Shown here: positions 9,085 through 17,408 of the stretch, piece by piece
Layout of the letters: every line of letters starts with the position of its first letter
Numbering within the stretch: position 1 is the first letter of the stretch
Assembly: GCF_000308715.1 (NCBI RefSeq)
Contig: NZ_BAGH01000151.1
Span: 1 to 40,990, forward strand
Reading direction: 5' to 3'
From: Nocardia tenerifensis NBRC 101015
GTDB lineage: Bacteria; Actinomycetota; Actinomycetes; Mycobacteriales; Mycobacteriaceae
DNA: 40,990 nucleotides
Notes under the pieces: generated by a model
What the model saw: the letters and a program-made list of their open reading frames with translations, nothing else
The model's database searches: none
What the model was told of the DNA's origin: nothing
Program-made: the position numbers and the translations under genes

Positions 9085-10494
9085 GTGACCTTACGAGTCC
9101 TGGCCTACATTCCGAGCCCTCCGCAGGGCGTGTGGCACATCGGTCCGTTCCCGTTGCGGGCCTACGCGCTGTGCATCATCCTCGGCATCATCGTCGCCAT
9201 CTGGTGGGGCGAGCGGCGCTGGCGTGAACGCGGCGGACAGCAGGGCGCGATCCTGGACGTCGCGATGTTCGCGGTGCCGTTCGGTCTGATCGGCGGCAGG
9301 CTCTACCACGTCGCCACCGACTGGCAGAAGTACTTCGGCCCCGACGGCGACCCCGCTGCCGCGCTGCAGATCTGGAACGGCGGCCTCGGCATCTGGGGCG
9401 CGGTGCTGCTCGGCGGCGTCGGCGCCTGGATCGGCTGCCGGGTGTATCGAATCCCGTTGCCCGCATTGGGCGACGCGATCGCCCCGCCGATCCTGCTGGC
9501 CCAGGCCATCGGCCGGCTCGGCAACTACTTCAACCAGGAGCTGTACGGCCGCAAGACCGACCTGCCCTGGGGCTTGGAGATCTTCTTCCGGTACAACGAC
9601 GACCTGAAGCCGGACGCGATGAACGGCGTCTCCAACGGCGTCGTCGACAAGGTCGTGCACCCGACGTTCCTGTACGAGCTGATCTGGAACGTGCTCATCG
9701 TGGTGCTGCTCGTGCAGCTCGACAAGCGCTACCGCATCGGGCACGGACGCCTGTTCGCGCTGTACGTCGCCGGCTACAGCTTCGGCCGTTTCTTCGTCGA
9801 GCTGATGCGCGACGACGAGGCAACCCACATCGCGGGCATCCGCATCAACTCGTTCACCGCCGCGATCGTATTCCTCGCCGCCATCGCCTATTTCGTGTTC
9901 GCGACCAAGGGGCGCGAGACCGCGGCGGAGTTGCAGCCGTCGCCGGTGCAGCGTCCGTGGCCATGGCAGATCGGTGCTCTGCGCGCCGCCGCCGCGTCGG
10001 AGCCGGCCGCCGACTCGGATACGGTTGTGCTGGAGAAGGATTCGGCCAAGGAGACCGCCGGCGCCACAGCCACGGACGTCGGCGAGTCGAGTACGACCAC
10101 CGATGCCGAGAGCGACGCGCCTACCAGGACCGGGAGCGACGCGCCTACCACGACCGAGAACGACGCGCCTACCACGACCGAGAGCGACGCGCCTGCCGCG
10201 ACCGGGAGCGACGCGTCCACCTCGACCGTCAGCGACGCGCCCACTTCGACTATCAACGACGTGCCTGCCGCGACGAACAGCGACGCGCCCAGCGCAACCG
10301 ACAGCGACGCGCCTGCCACGACCGAGAGCGACGCGCCCGCCTCGACCGTCAGCGACGTGCCTGCGGCGACGAACAACAGTGACGCGCCCAGTGCGACCGA
10401 CAGCGACGCGTCCGCTTCGACCACCGACGCGCCCGCCGTGCCCGAGGACCACCGCGACAAATCCCACGCCCCGGACCCCCGCAACCGTTCCTAG
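9085..10494 (+). CDS. lgt: Prolipoprotein diacylglyceryl transferase with repeat tail
   Basis: Moves diacylglycerol from phosphatidylglycerol to the lipobox cysteine of prolipoproteins in the cytoplasmic membrane; the three lipoprotein binding proteins in this window would be substrates. The seven-helix core covers about residues 1-275. The Lgt signature GRLGNYFNQELYG is near 143-155, and GGLGIWG near 98 covers the substrate cavity. At 469 residues it is far longer than the E. coli enzyme (about 290). Residues about 341-450 are a run of imperfect octapeptides of the form (S/N)DAPxxTx, probably a disordered, acidic, Ser/Thr/Pro-rich cytoplasmic tail. Mycobacterial Lgt also has a long C-terminal extension, but of different composition. 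Starts at GTG 9085, leaderless style. Confidence 0.95.
   Translation: MTLRVLAYIPSPPQGVWHIGPFPLRAYALCIILGIIVAIWWGERRWRERGGQQGAILDVAMFAVPFGLIGGRLYHVATDWQKYFGPDGDPAAALQIWNGGLGIWGAVLLGGVGAWIGCRVYRIPLPALGDAIAPPILLAQAIGRLGNYFNQELYGRKTDLPWGLEIFFRYNDDLKPDAMNGVSNGVVDKVVHPTFLYELIWNVLIVVLLVQLDKRYRIGHGRLFALYVAGYSFGRFFVELMRDDEATHIAGIRINSFTAAIVFLAAIAYFVFATKGRETAAELQPSPVQRPWPWQIGALRAAAASEPAADSDTVVLEKDSAKETAGATATDVGESSTTTDAESDAPTRTGSDAPTTTENDAPTTTESDAPAATGSDASTSTVSDAPTSTINDVPAATNSDAPSATDSDAPATTESDAPASTVSDVPAATNNSDAPSATDSDASASTTDAPAVPEDHRDKSHAPDPRNRS
10105..10436 (+). repeat. 24-bp tandem repeat inside lgt (octapeptide coding)
   Basis: About 13 imperfect copies of a 24 bp unit built on AGCGACGCGCCTRCC plus a variable ACSACCGW part. 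The unit is a multiple of three, so copy number can change by slippage without shifting the reading frame. All three forward frames stay open across the array. Confidence 0.85.
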
Positions 10495-10588
10495 CTCGAA
10501 AGGTGTCCGTCTCCAACGAGCGCCGACGTGACCGATCGGCAGGGGCCTGCGCTGACGTAACCGCCCGGCAGACAGCTCGCTCTGATCT

Positions 10589-10650
10589 CACAGAGCTTCC
10601 ACACCGTTCACAAGGGCTCCAGCCCTTGTGAACGGTGTGCACGGTCTGTG
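10589..10650. repeat. 62-bp palindrome, family B, copy 1
   Basis: A 62 bp dyad centred at 10619.5. The inner 19 bp arms (CACACCGTTCACAAGGGCT and its complement) are perfect with a two-base loop; the outer arms CACAGAGC/GGTCTGTG are nearly so. It lies 95 bp after lgt. The copy at 39,927-39,988 has the same length, outer arm and GTTCACAAG core. A terminator role is possible; no U-run follows. Confidence 0.75.
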
Positions 10651-10690
10651 AACCCAACCGCAGCGTCGCACCGTACCTCGGCCCCTCCGA

Positions 10691-11006
10691 ACGCAACCAC
10701 AGCCAGATGACCACGCTGGAACCTCCACATCGCGCGCCTGACTGCTGGAGAAAGCCGGGTACGGCACCCATCGCGCCCAGCACTGCCCGATCATTGCTTG
10801 GACAGGTGCACCTTTTCGGACAGGTGCGCCTTTCGGGCAGGTGCGCCTTTTCGGACAGGCACAGCTGAGACATCCTGCGAAAGCTGAAGACCCATCCAGG
10901 TTTTCACTGGAGCAGTGCTGGGCGCGACGAGTGCCGTCCCCGACTGTCTCCAGCAGTCAGGAGCGCGGTGCTCAGTCCCAGCGTGGTCATCTGGCTGTGG
11001 TTGCGT
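10691..11006. repeat. 95-bp imperfect inverted repeat with tandem repeats in the loop
   Basis: The left arm (10691-10786) and right arm (10912-11006) are reverse complements at roughly 80% by eye, starting with ACGCAACCACAGCCAG. The 125 bp between them holds about 3.5 copies of a 17-18 bp unit, GGACAGGTGCGCCTTTTC (from 10800 to about 10865). No open frame here looks protein-like. This is part of the 914 bp gene-free gap between lgt and the TM2 gene. It may be a decayed mobile element. Confidence 0.7.
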
Positions 11007-11023
11007 GTAGAGCATGGAAGATC

Positions 11024-11077
11024 AGCAGAGTCATATGGTTGTTGTCCAAGATCGTTGGGCGACCATATGACTCTGCT
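11024..11077. repeat. Perfect 16-bp inverted repeat
   Basis: AGCAGAGTCATATGGT at 11024-11039 and its exact complement at 11062-11077, separated by 22 bp. It lies 18 bp after the larger inverted repeat. The rest of the gap to 11408 shows no further structure that I can name, apart from the ribosome site of the next gene. Confidence 0.75.
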
Positions 11078-11408
11078 CGGTGTGGCAACGAATCGGCGAC
11101 CGTCCGCGATAACAGCGTGGAGTCCGGCGAACCAGTCACCGGCCTTCGATCCAACGCCCGATCTGAACTGCGTGGTCGAGCCGGACGAAGTACAGTCTGG
11201 CCAAGCCGCGAAGCCGGAGACGGCCGCGGAGCTGGGACCACGATCCGCGATCAGGGCAACCGATTTCGCGACGACACGGGGTTGACCCGTCGGGGAGGTC
11301 CGGAACTCAGCTGCGTGGCCGACCGTCGTGCCGCGACGACACCGTCGCGGCACCCGGCGCACGTCGCGGAGAGGCGGGGGAGCGCCCGCACGAATGAGGA
11401 GGACATTA

Positions 11409-11915
11409 GTGACCGACCCCTACCAGCAGAACAACCCGGGATTCGGTGGGCCCCAGTACGGCCCGCCCGGCACGGGGCCGGATCTGAACAAGCCGCAGGA
11501 CACCGCGGCCATGCCGCAGTACGATTCCCAGCCCTACGCCCAGCAGCCCGTCGACCCGTACGCCCAGCCGCAGTACGGCCAGGCCAACCCGTACGGCCAG
11601 CAGCCCGGCGCCTACCCACCCGCAGGCTACGGCCCGCCGGGCTACAACCCGAACGACCCCGAAGCCCCTTGGGGCCGTGACCAATTCGGCGTCCCGTTCT
11701 CGGACAAGCAGAAACTGATCGCGGGCCTGCTCCAGATCTTCCTCGGCGCGTTCGGTGTCGGCCGTTTCTATACCGGCTACACCGGCATCGCCATCGCCCA
11801 GATCGCGGTCACCTGGTTGACCTGTGGCATCGGTGGCATCTGGCCGCTCGTCGACGGCATCCTCATGCTGATCGGCAAGGTACCCGACAGCGACGGCCGC
11901 CCCCTGCGCGACTGA
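11409..11915 (+). CDS. TM2 domain-containing membrane protein
   Basis: 168 residues. Residues 1-85 are a low-complexity Pro/Gln/Tyr/Gly stretch with repeated PYGQ, PQYG and GYGPPGYN pieces. Residues about 97-155 form a TM2 domain: SDKQKLIAGLLQIFLGAFGVGRFYTGY, then a second helix with the ITWLTCGIGGIWPLVDGI-like core. TM2 proteins are two-helix membrane proteins of unclear function in bacteria. GTG 11409 was chosen because GAGGAGGAC lies seven bases upstream; further upstream is arginine-rich frame noise. A hairpin at 11931-11959 follows. Confidence 0.85.
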   Translation: MTDPYQQNNPGFGGPQYGPPGTGPDLNKPQDTAAMPQYDSQPYAQQPVDPYAQPQYGQANPYGQQPGAYPPAGYGPPGYNPNDPEAPWGRDQFGVPFSDKQKLIAGLLQIFLGAFGVGRFYTGYTGIAIAQIAVTWLTCGIGGIWPLVDGILMLIGKVPDSDGRPLRD

Positions 11916-11930
11916 GCACCCTGCGAGACG

Positions 11931-11959
11931 ACGGGCATCGCCGATCCGGCGGTGCCCGT
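11931..11959 (+). terminator. Hairpin after TM2 gene
   Basis: ACGGGCATCGCC and GGCGGTGCCCGT form a 12 bp stem (one G-T pair) around a five-base loop, 15 bp past the stop codon. No U-run follows, which is common for actinobacterial terminators. Confidence 0.55.
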
Positions 11960-12123
11960 CCGTCATTCCAGCACCACCGATGCGGCAGGTCAGTGCCCCG
12001 AGGATCAGGGGCACCGCACCGCGACGCGCCCTTGTTTCGGCGAGTGCAACCCTTTCGCGCACCATGATCGATATAGGGTCCTTCGCAAAGCACCCGGCGT
12101 AGCATGAGCCGGATTTGCGTGTT

Positions 12124-12145
12124 GTGCGCGGGATGTCCCGCGCAC
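12124..12145 (+). promoter_or_regulatory. Leader hairpin before the binding-protein gene
   Basis: GTGCGCGGG and CCCGCGCAC form a perfect 9 bp stem with an ATGT loop, ending about seven bases before the GAGAGGGAA ribosome site. It may set translation or mRNA stability. An AT-rich TATAGGGT about 50 bp upstream could be the -10 region. Confidence 0.4.
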
Positions 12146-12161
12146 CGAAGAGAGGGAACCC

Positions 12162-12917
12162 GTGCGTCGCAAGCTGTTCGCCGCCGCCATGCTCGCCATC
12201 GTCGCCGCCACCGGGCTCACCGCCTGCGGGAGCAGCAGCGATCCGAACGTGTTGAAGGTCGGCACCGAAGGCACCTACTCCCCGTTCAGCTTCCAGGGCG
12301 CCGACGGCAAGATCACCGGCTACGACATCGAGGTCATCCAGGCCGTCGGCGACAAGCTCGGCAAGAAGGTCGAGTTCGTGCAGACCCCGTGGGACGCCAT
12401 CTTCGCCGGGCTCGAGTCCAAGCGCTTCGACCTGGTCGCCAACCAGGTGACGATCAACGACGACCGCAAGAACAAGTACGCCCTCTCCCAGCCGTACACC
12501 ACCTCCGACGGCGTGATCGTCACCCGCGCCGACAACAACGCCATCACCACCCTCGCCGACCTGAAGGGCAAGACCTGCGCCCAGTCCGCCACCAGCAACT
12601 GGGGAAAGGTCGCCAGTGGCGCGGGCGCGAAGGTCGAGGCGGTCGAGGGCTTCGTGCAGGCCATCCAGCTGCTGAAGAACGGCCGCGTCGACGCCACGGT
12701 CAACGACACCCTCGCCGTCGCCGAGTACACCAAGAAGACCGGCGACACCGGCGTGAAGGTCGCGGGCAAGACCGGCGAGACGAGCAAGCAGGCCTTCGCC
12801 GCCCGCAAGGACGACGCCCTGATCAAGGACGTCGACAAGGCGCTGACCGAGCTGCGCGCCGACGGCACGCTCGCCAAGATCTCGGACAAGTATTTCGGCA
12901 CCGACGTCAGCAAGTAG
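12162..12917 (+). CDS. Amino-acid ABC transporter substrate-binding lipoprotein
   Basis: A 251-residue family 3 solute-binding protein (polar amino acids, cystine type). A lipoprotein signal ends in LTAC with the acylated cysteine at C22. Mature motifs VGTEGTYSPFSF, GYDIEVIQAVGDKLGKKVEFV and the two-lobe fold are clear. Ligand could be cystine, glutamine or similar; the sequence alone does not decide. The start is GTG 12162 behind GAGGGAA. The permease follows after 12 bp, but no ATPase gene follows; pyk does. Confidence 0.92.
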   Translation: MRRKLFAAAMLAIVAATGLTACGSSSDPNVLKVGTEGTYSPFSFQGADGKITGYDIEVIQAVGDKLGKKVEFVQTPWDAIFAGLESKRFDLVANQVTINDDRKNKYALSQPYTTSDGVIVTRADNNAITTLADLKGKTCAQSATSNWGKVASGAGAKVEAVEGFVQAIQLLKNGRVDATVNDTLAVAEYTKKTGDTGVKVAGKTGETSKQAFAARKDDALIKDVDKALTELRADGTLAKISDKYFGTDVSK

Positions 12918-12929
12918 CCGACGCCCTCC

Positions 12930-13598
12930 ATGGATGCCGCTACCAGAGAACTGATCTGGCACAACCTGTGGCCGATGCTGCAGGCCACCGTCGAGAAAAC
13001 TCTGCCGCTCACCGCGATCAGCTTCGTCATCGGCTTGGCGATCGCGCTGTTCGTGGCGCTGGCCCGGATGTCGCCGGTGTGGCCGCTCTCGGCGGCCGCC
13101 CGGTTCTACATCTCGATCATCCGGGGCACACCGCTGCTCGTGCAGCTGTTCATCGTGTTCTACGCGCTGCCGCAGTTCAACATCGTGATCGATCCATTCC
13201 CCGCGGCGGTGATCGCGTTCAGCCTCAATGTCGGCGGCTACGCGGCCGAGGTCGTGCGCGCGTCGATCCTCAGCGTCGCGAAGGGGCAGTGGGAGGCCTC
13301 GCAGGCGCTCGGCCTGACGTATCCGCAGATGATGCGGCTGATCATCCTGCCGCAAGCCTCCCGCATCGCGGTGCCACCCCTGTCGAACACGCTGATCTCG
13401 CTGGTGAAGGACACGTCGCTGGCCTCGACGATCCTGGTGACCGAGCTGTTGCGCGTCGCGCAGCTCGCCGCCGCCCCGACCTTCGACTTCTTCGCGCTGT
13501 ACGGCGTCGCGGCGGTGTACTACTGGGTCATCTGCCTGATCCTCGGCTTCGGTCAGACCCGGCTGGAGACGCGGCTCGCCCGGCACGTGGCTACCTGA
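12930..13598 (+). CDS. Amino-acid ABC transporter permease
   Basis: A 222-residue permease of the HisM/YecS type with about five helices. The EAA motif that docks the ATPase (EVVRASILSVAKGQWEASQALGLT) lies around residues 107-130. It forms a pair with the binding protein just before it. The cognate ATP-binding subunit is missing here; it may share one, for example the GlnQ-type ATPase at 39.1 kb or another elsewhere in the genome. The weak ribosome site leaves the exact start slightly open. Confidence 0.9.
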   Translation: MDAATRELIWHNLWPMLQATVEKTLPLTAISFVIGLAIALFVALARMSPVWPLSAAARFYISIIRGTPLLVQLFIVFYALPQFNIVIDPFPAAVIAFSLNVGGYAAEVVRASILSVAKGQWEASQALGLTYPQMMRLIILPQASRIAVPPLSNTLISLVKDTSLASTILVTELLRVAQLAAAPTFDFFALYGVAAVYYWVICLILGFGQTRLETRLARHVAT

Positions 13599-13820
13599 CG
13601 GCATGTCGAAACGCGGTCGTTTCAGCCCCGGGAATTCACTCGATTTCGCGCCGCGAATCACTACCAACGAGTAACATTTACGCGCCGCTGTTTCGAACAG
13701 ACGACGCTGGCCAGGGGCGTTGCGTAATGCGTAACGTTTTGTAGGTTTCGCCAAGTCGCGGTTCATTTTTTTACTTAGCTTTCACCCGGGGCACAGGCGG
13801 CTCCGGCAACCTGTCGGGAC

Positions 13821-13826
13821 TAGGCT
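13821..13826 (+). promoter_or_regulatory. -10 box TAGGCT for leaderless pyk
   Basis: TAGGCT fits TANNNT and ends six bases before GTG 13833. There is no ribosome site. The 222 bp between the permease and this box is AT-richer than its surroundings and otherwise shows nothing I can name. Confidence 0.5.
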
Positions 13827-13832
13827 CTACCC

Positions 13833-15251
13833 GTGATGCGACGGACGAAGATTGTGTGCACGCTCGGCCCGGCTACAGCCACCGAGGACCGTATCCGCGA
13901 ACTCGTCGAGAGCGGCATGGACGTGGCTCGACTGAACTTCAGTCACGGCGAACACGCGGATCACGCTGAGAACTACAAGAAGGTGCGGTCGGCCTCCGAC
14001 CACCTCGGCCGGGCGGTCGGCATCCTGGCCGACCTGCAGGGACCCAAGATCCGGCTGGGCCGGTTCATCGAGGGCAAGACCGTCTGGGCGACGGGCGAAG
14101 AGGTCAGGATCACCGTCGACGAGGTCGACGGAACCCACGACCGCGTCTCCACCACGTACAAGGAGCTCGCGCAGGACGCGAAGGCCGGCGACCGGCTGCT
14201 CGTCGACGACGGCAAGGTCGGGCTCACCGTCATCCGGGTCGACGGCAACGACGTCGTCTGCCGGGTGACCGAGGGCGGCCCGGTCTCCAACAACAAGGGC
14301 GTCTCGCTGCCGGGCATGGACGTCTCGGTGCCCGCGCTGTCGGAGAAGGACATCGAGGACCTGGAGTTCGCCCTGAAGCTCGGGGTCGACTTCATCGCGC
14401 TGTCGTTCGTGCGGTCCCCGGCCGACGTCGAGCTGGTGCACGACATCATGGACCGGGTGGGTCGGCGGGTGCCGGTGATCGCCAAGCTGGAGAAGCCGGA
14501 GGCGATCGACAACCTCGAGGCCGTCGTGCTCGCCTTCGACGCGGTCATGGTCGCGCGCGGCGACCTCGGTGTCGAGCTCCCGCTCGAGCAGGTGCCGCTG
14601 GTGCAGAAGCGGGCCATCCAGATGGCGCGCGAGAACGCCAAGCCGGTGATCGTCGCCACCCAGATGCTGGAGTCGATGATCGAGAACTCGCGCCCCACCC
14701 GGGCCGAGGCCTCCGACGTCGCGAACGCGGTGCTCGACGGCGCCGACGCGGTGATGCTGTCCGGCGAGACCTCGGTCGGCGCGTGGCCGATCGAGACGGT
14801 GCGCACGATGGCGCGCATCGTGCACGCGGTGGAGACCGAGTCGACCAGAGTGCCGCCGCTGACCCACGTGCCGCGCACCAAGCGCGGCGTGATCTCCTAC
14901 GCCGCCCGCGACATCGGCGAGCGGCTCAACGCCAAGGCGCTGGTCGCGTTCACCCAGTCCGGCGACACCGTGCGTCGCCTGGCCCGGCTGCACACCCCGC
15001 TGCCGCTGCTCGCGTTCACCCCGCTGCCGGAGGTGCGCAGCCAGCTCGCGCTGACCTGGGGCACGGAGACCTTCATCGTGCCGACGGTGGACAGCACCGA
15101 CGCTATGATCCACCAGGTCGATGTAGCACTGCTGTCGATGGAGCGATACCAGAAGGGTGACCTCGTGGTAATCGTGGCCGGCTCCCCGCCGGGTACGGTC
15201 GGTTCCACCAACCTGATCCACGTGCATCGCATCGGTGAGGAGGATCATTAA
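13833..15251 (+). CDS. pyk: Pyruvate kinase
   Basis: Last step of glycolysis: phosphoenolpyruvate plus ADP to pyruvate plus ATP. 472 residues, full length. Motifs in order: RRTKIVCTLGPAT at the N-terminus, ARLNFSHG (about 31), LADLQGPKIRLGRF (about 68), the catalytic lysine in VIAKLEKPEAI (about 215), metal-binding VMVARGDLGVELPLEQVP (about 240) and TQMLESMIENSRPTRAEASD (about 278). The C-terminal regulatory domain is present. GTG 13833 and ATG 13836 are adjacent start options. tesB follows after 2 bases, as next to mycobacterial pykA. Confidence 0.96.
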   Translation: MMRRTKIVCTLGPATATEDRIRELVESGMDVARLNFSHGEHADHAENYKKVRSASDHLGRAVGILADLQGPKIRLGRFIEGKTVWATGEEVRITVDEVDGTHDRVSTTYKELAQDAKAGDRLLVDDGKVGLTVIRVDGNDVVCRVTEGGPVSNNKGVSLPGMDVSVPALSEKDIEDLEFALKLGVDFIALSFVRSPADVELVHDIMDRVGRRVPVIAKLEKPEAIDNLEAVVLAFDAVMVARGDLGVELPLEQVPLVQKRAIQMARENAKPVIVATQMLESMIENSRPTRAEASDVANAVLDGADAVMLSGETSVGAWPIETVRTMARIVHAVETESTRVPPLTHVPRTKRGVISYAARDIGERLNAKALVAFTQSGDTVRRLARLHTPLPLLAFTPLPEVRSQLALTWGTETFIVPTVDSTDAMIHQVDVALLSMERYQKGDLVVIVAGSPPGTVGSTNLIHVHRIGEEDH

Positions 15252-15253
15252 TC

Positions 15254-16165
15254 GTGAATAGTTCTCTTGGAGGGTCGGTCGTCGATTCGTCGGCGGCCGG
15301 GAAGTCTGATCTGGACGTGCTGCTCGGCCTGCTCGATCTCGAGCAGATGGACGAGGACGTGTTCGTCGGTCAGCATCCGGAGAAGGTGTGGAGCCGCACG
15401 TTCGGCGGCCAACTCGTCGCGCAGGCGATCATCGCGGCGGGCCGCACGGTCGGTGACCGTCCGGTGCACGCGATCAACGCGCATTTCGTGCGCGGCGGCG
15501 ATACCAAGAAGCCGATCGAGTACCGGGTGGACCGGCACCGCGACGGCCGCGCGTTCGCCAATCGCACCGTCACCGCCCTCCAGGACGATCAAGAGCTGTT
15601 CGTGATGCTCGCGGCGTTCCAGGACTGGAACAAGGGGCTCGAGCACGGGCATCCGCTGCCCGAGGTGCCCGATCCGGAGACGCTGCCCCGGGTCGAGGAG
15701 AGTTTCCAAGGCTTGGAAGACAAGCTGGAGATGTTCGTCAAGGCGCCGCACCCGATCGACATGCGCTACACCAACGATCCGGCGTGGATCCTGAAGGGCA
15801 CGGGGGAGCGGCTCAACCACAATCGGGTGTGGATGCGCGCGGACGGGCGGCTGCCCGACGATCCGCTGCTGCACGTCGCGACCCTGGGTTACTCGTCCGA
15901 CACCACCGTGCTGGACTCGATCATCACCACGCACGGCCTCTCCTGGGGGCTCGACCGCATCGTGGCGGCGACGGTGAATCATTCGATCTGGTTCCACCGT
16001 CCGTTCCGTTTCGACGACTGGGCGCTGTACGCCACCGAGTCCCCGGTCGCGTCCGGCTCCCGCGGCCTGGCCACCGGTCGTTTCTTCTCCCGCAGCGGGG
16101 AACTGCTCGCCACCACCGTGCAGGAAGGCCTGATCCGGCACTTCCCGTCGCGGGCCAAGTCGTAA
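15254..16165 (+). CDS. tesB: Acyl-CoA thioesterase II
   Basis: Hydrolyses medium- and long-chain acyl-CoA to free fatty acid and CoA. 303 residues in a double hot-dog fold. Residues matching the E. coli TesB triad (D204, T228, Q278) are visible: D216 in GYSSDTTVLDS, the Thr of AATVNHSIWFHRPF, and the Gln of ATTVQEGLIRH. An early FGGQLVAQA motif marks the first hot dog. GGAGGATC lies seven bases before GTG 15254. It is probably co-transcribed with pyk. Confidence 0.94.
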   Translation: MNSSLGGSVVDSSAAGKSDLDVLLGLLDLEQMDEDVFVGQHPEKVWSRTFGGQLVAQAIIAAGRTVGDRPVHAINAHFVRGGDTKKPIEYRVDRHRDGRAFANRTVTALQDDQELFVMLAAFQDWNKGLEHGHPLPEVPDPETLPRVEESFQGLEDKLEMFVKAPHPIDMRYTNDPAWILKGTGERLNHNRVWMRADGRLPDDPLLHVATLGYSSDTTVLDSIITTHGLSWGLDRIVAATVNHSIWFHRPFRFDDWALYATESPVASGSRGLATGRFFSRSGELLATTVQEGLIRHFPSRAKS

Positions 16166-16231
16166 CGACTGTCGCCGCATCCGCTTACCGGTCGATCGAT
16201 CGGGAGCCGATGCGGCGCAGTCGTTTTCGCC

Positions 16232-16651
16232 TCAAATGCGTTCGCGCTCGATATCGAGGTCGACGTCGGTGCGCTGGGTGGCGCGGAGGGAGAACGGGAT
16301 GTTCTGGCTGGGCTCGGTGCGCGCTACACCGTAAATGCCGTGCAGCAGTTGCTGTTCCAGCCCGGCCATGTCGGCGTCGGTGAGTTCGGCGGGCGCGCCG
16401 ACCAGGCTGAGCGCGATCTCGTAGGTGCCGCGCTCGCCCGGCTCGACGCCGGGATGCTCCATCCGCCACTGGGTTTCGAGGGTGACGTGAGCCGGGTCGT
16501 CGGTGTCCACCGGCAGCGTGAAGCGCCACGCGAACACCTCGCGGTCCTGCAGGTGGTCGTCCACTACCTCGCGCACGGTCTGCACGACTCGCTCGAGGGT
16601 TTCCGCTGTCACATACACATGGAGCGAAACATCCGAAATGCGTTTCGGCAT
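16232..16651 (-). CDS. Hypothetical protein
   Basis: 139 residues, soluble, with a mixed alpha/beta pattern (VSLHVYVTAETLERVVQTVREVV, then beta-rich FAWRFTLPVDTDDPAHVTLET). No family is recognised. The ATG at 16651 has AGGA seven bases upstream; an earlier in-frame start would add 28 residues without a ribosome site. Convergent with tesB. Confidence 0.65.
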   Translation of the reverse strand: MPKRISDVSLHVYVTAETLERVVQTVREVVDDHLQDREVFAWRFTLPVDTDDPAHVTLETQWRMEHPGVEPGERGTYEIALSLVGAPAELTDADMAGLEQQLLHGIYGVARTEPSQNIPFSLRATQRTDVDLDIERERI

Positions 16652-16781
16652 GTCTATTCCTGTCGTGTGTCGAACCAGCAACGGTGGAAGTTGGTGTCCG
16701 CGGGAGTGTAATACTTCCGACCCGGAAATGGACATAGCAGCCCGGCATTGCTGTGTCGGAGAGCGATATCTGTCGCGAAGA

Positions 16782-17402
16782 CTACCTGATGCGGTGTGCG
16801 GCCAGGAAAGACGCCAGCGGTGGGGAGCCGGCGCCCGGCTCGATGACCAGTCCGGTCCGCTCGTCGGCGGCCAGGCGCGCCTGCTCGTGCGGCGCGAGGG
16901 CGAGCAGCAGCGGCACCAGCGCCTCGGCGATCCGGTCGCCGACCTCGCAGTACGCCTGTTCGGACAGGCCGACCGGGTCGGTGATGTTCTCCCGGCCGAC
17001 GATCGAGAGATCGTTGCGCGCCCTGTGCAGTTCGGCGATCGAGCGCGCGCCGGTGACGTGCGCGATGCGGTGCGCCTCGAGCAGGGTGAAGGTGCGCGCC
17101 GCGACGCCGAAGCCCAACTGGCTCACCTGATCGCGGATCTGCTGGGTCATGGTCAGCACCAGATCGGCGTTGTCGACCATCTCGTTCTTCAGTCGCCGTG
17201 CCTTGAAGCCGCTCGCGTCCGCGCCGAGGCCCTCGATGGCCTGGGCCGCGAGCGGTTCGACCGGAAAGCCGACCAGCGCACGGGTTCCCGCGCTCTCCGC
17301 GGTGAGATTCGGTAGGGCGTGTTCGACCGCGAGAGCGCGGGTGAGGCGCTCGGCAATCACCGAACGGCAAACATTGCCGTTGCAGACGAACAGGACGTGC
17401 AT
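16782..17402 (-). CDS. Low-molecular-weight protein-tyrosine phosphatase family
   Basis: 206 residues, somewhat longer than the usual 150-170. The N-terminal P-loop is VLFVCNGNVCRSVIAERL: C7 is the expected nucleophile, with C12 and R13 closing the C-x5-R loop. The general-acid Asp is probably the D of ITDPVG. Actinobacterial relatives dephosphorylate protein tyrosines, and Wzb-type members act on polysaccharide-export kinases; no such kinase is nearby. The last 30 residues look like an added tail. The ATG at 17402 has no ribosome site; TACCGT ends six bases upstream, so the mRNA is probably leaderless. An arsenate reductase role is less likely without ars genes. Confidence 0.85.
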   Translation of the reverse strand: MHVLFVCNGNVCRSVIAERLTRALAVEHALPNLTAESAGTRALVGFPVEPLAAQAIEGLGADASGFKARRLKNEMVDNADLVLTMTQQIRDQVSQLGFGVAARTFTLLEAHRIAHVTGARSIAELHRARNDLSIVGRENITDPVGLSEQAYCEVGDRIAEALVPLLLALAPHEQARLAADERTGLVIEPGAGSPPLASFLAAHRIR

Positions 17403-17408
17403 ACGAAT

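Noticed and set aside
9957..10382. A second forward frame through the lgt repeats giving RERRAYHD-type repeats
   Set aside because: The 24 bp unit keeps all frames open; the lgt frame continues a clear enzyme and has the stop behind it.
10589..10650. Integron attC-type site
   Set aside because: Lacks the core RYYYAAC/GTTRRRY boxes with the usual extrahelical bases, and no integrase is present.
10495..11408. Insertion sequence with a transposase between lgt and the TM2 gene
   Set aside because: No frame shows a DDE or HUH transposase; only non-coding inverted and tandem repeats are visible.
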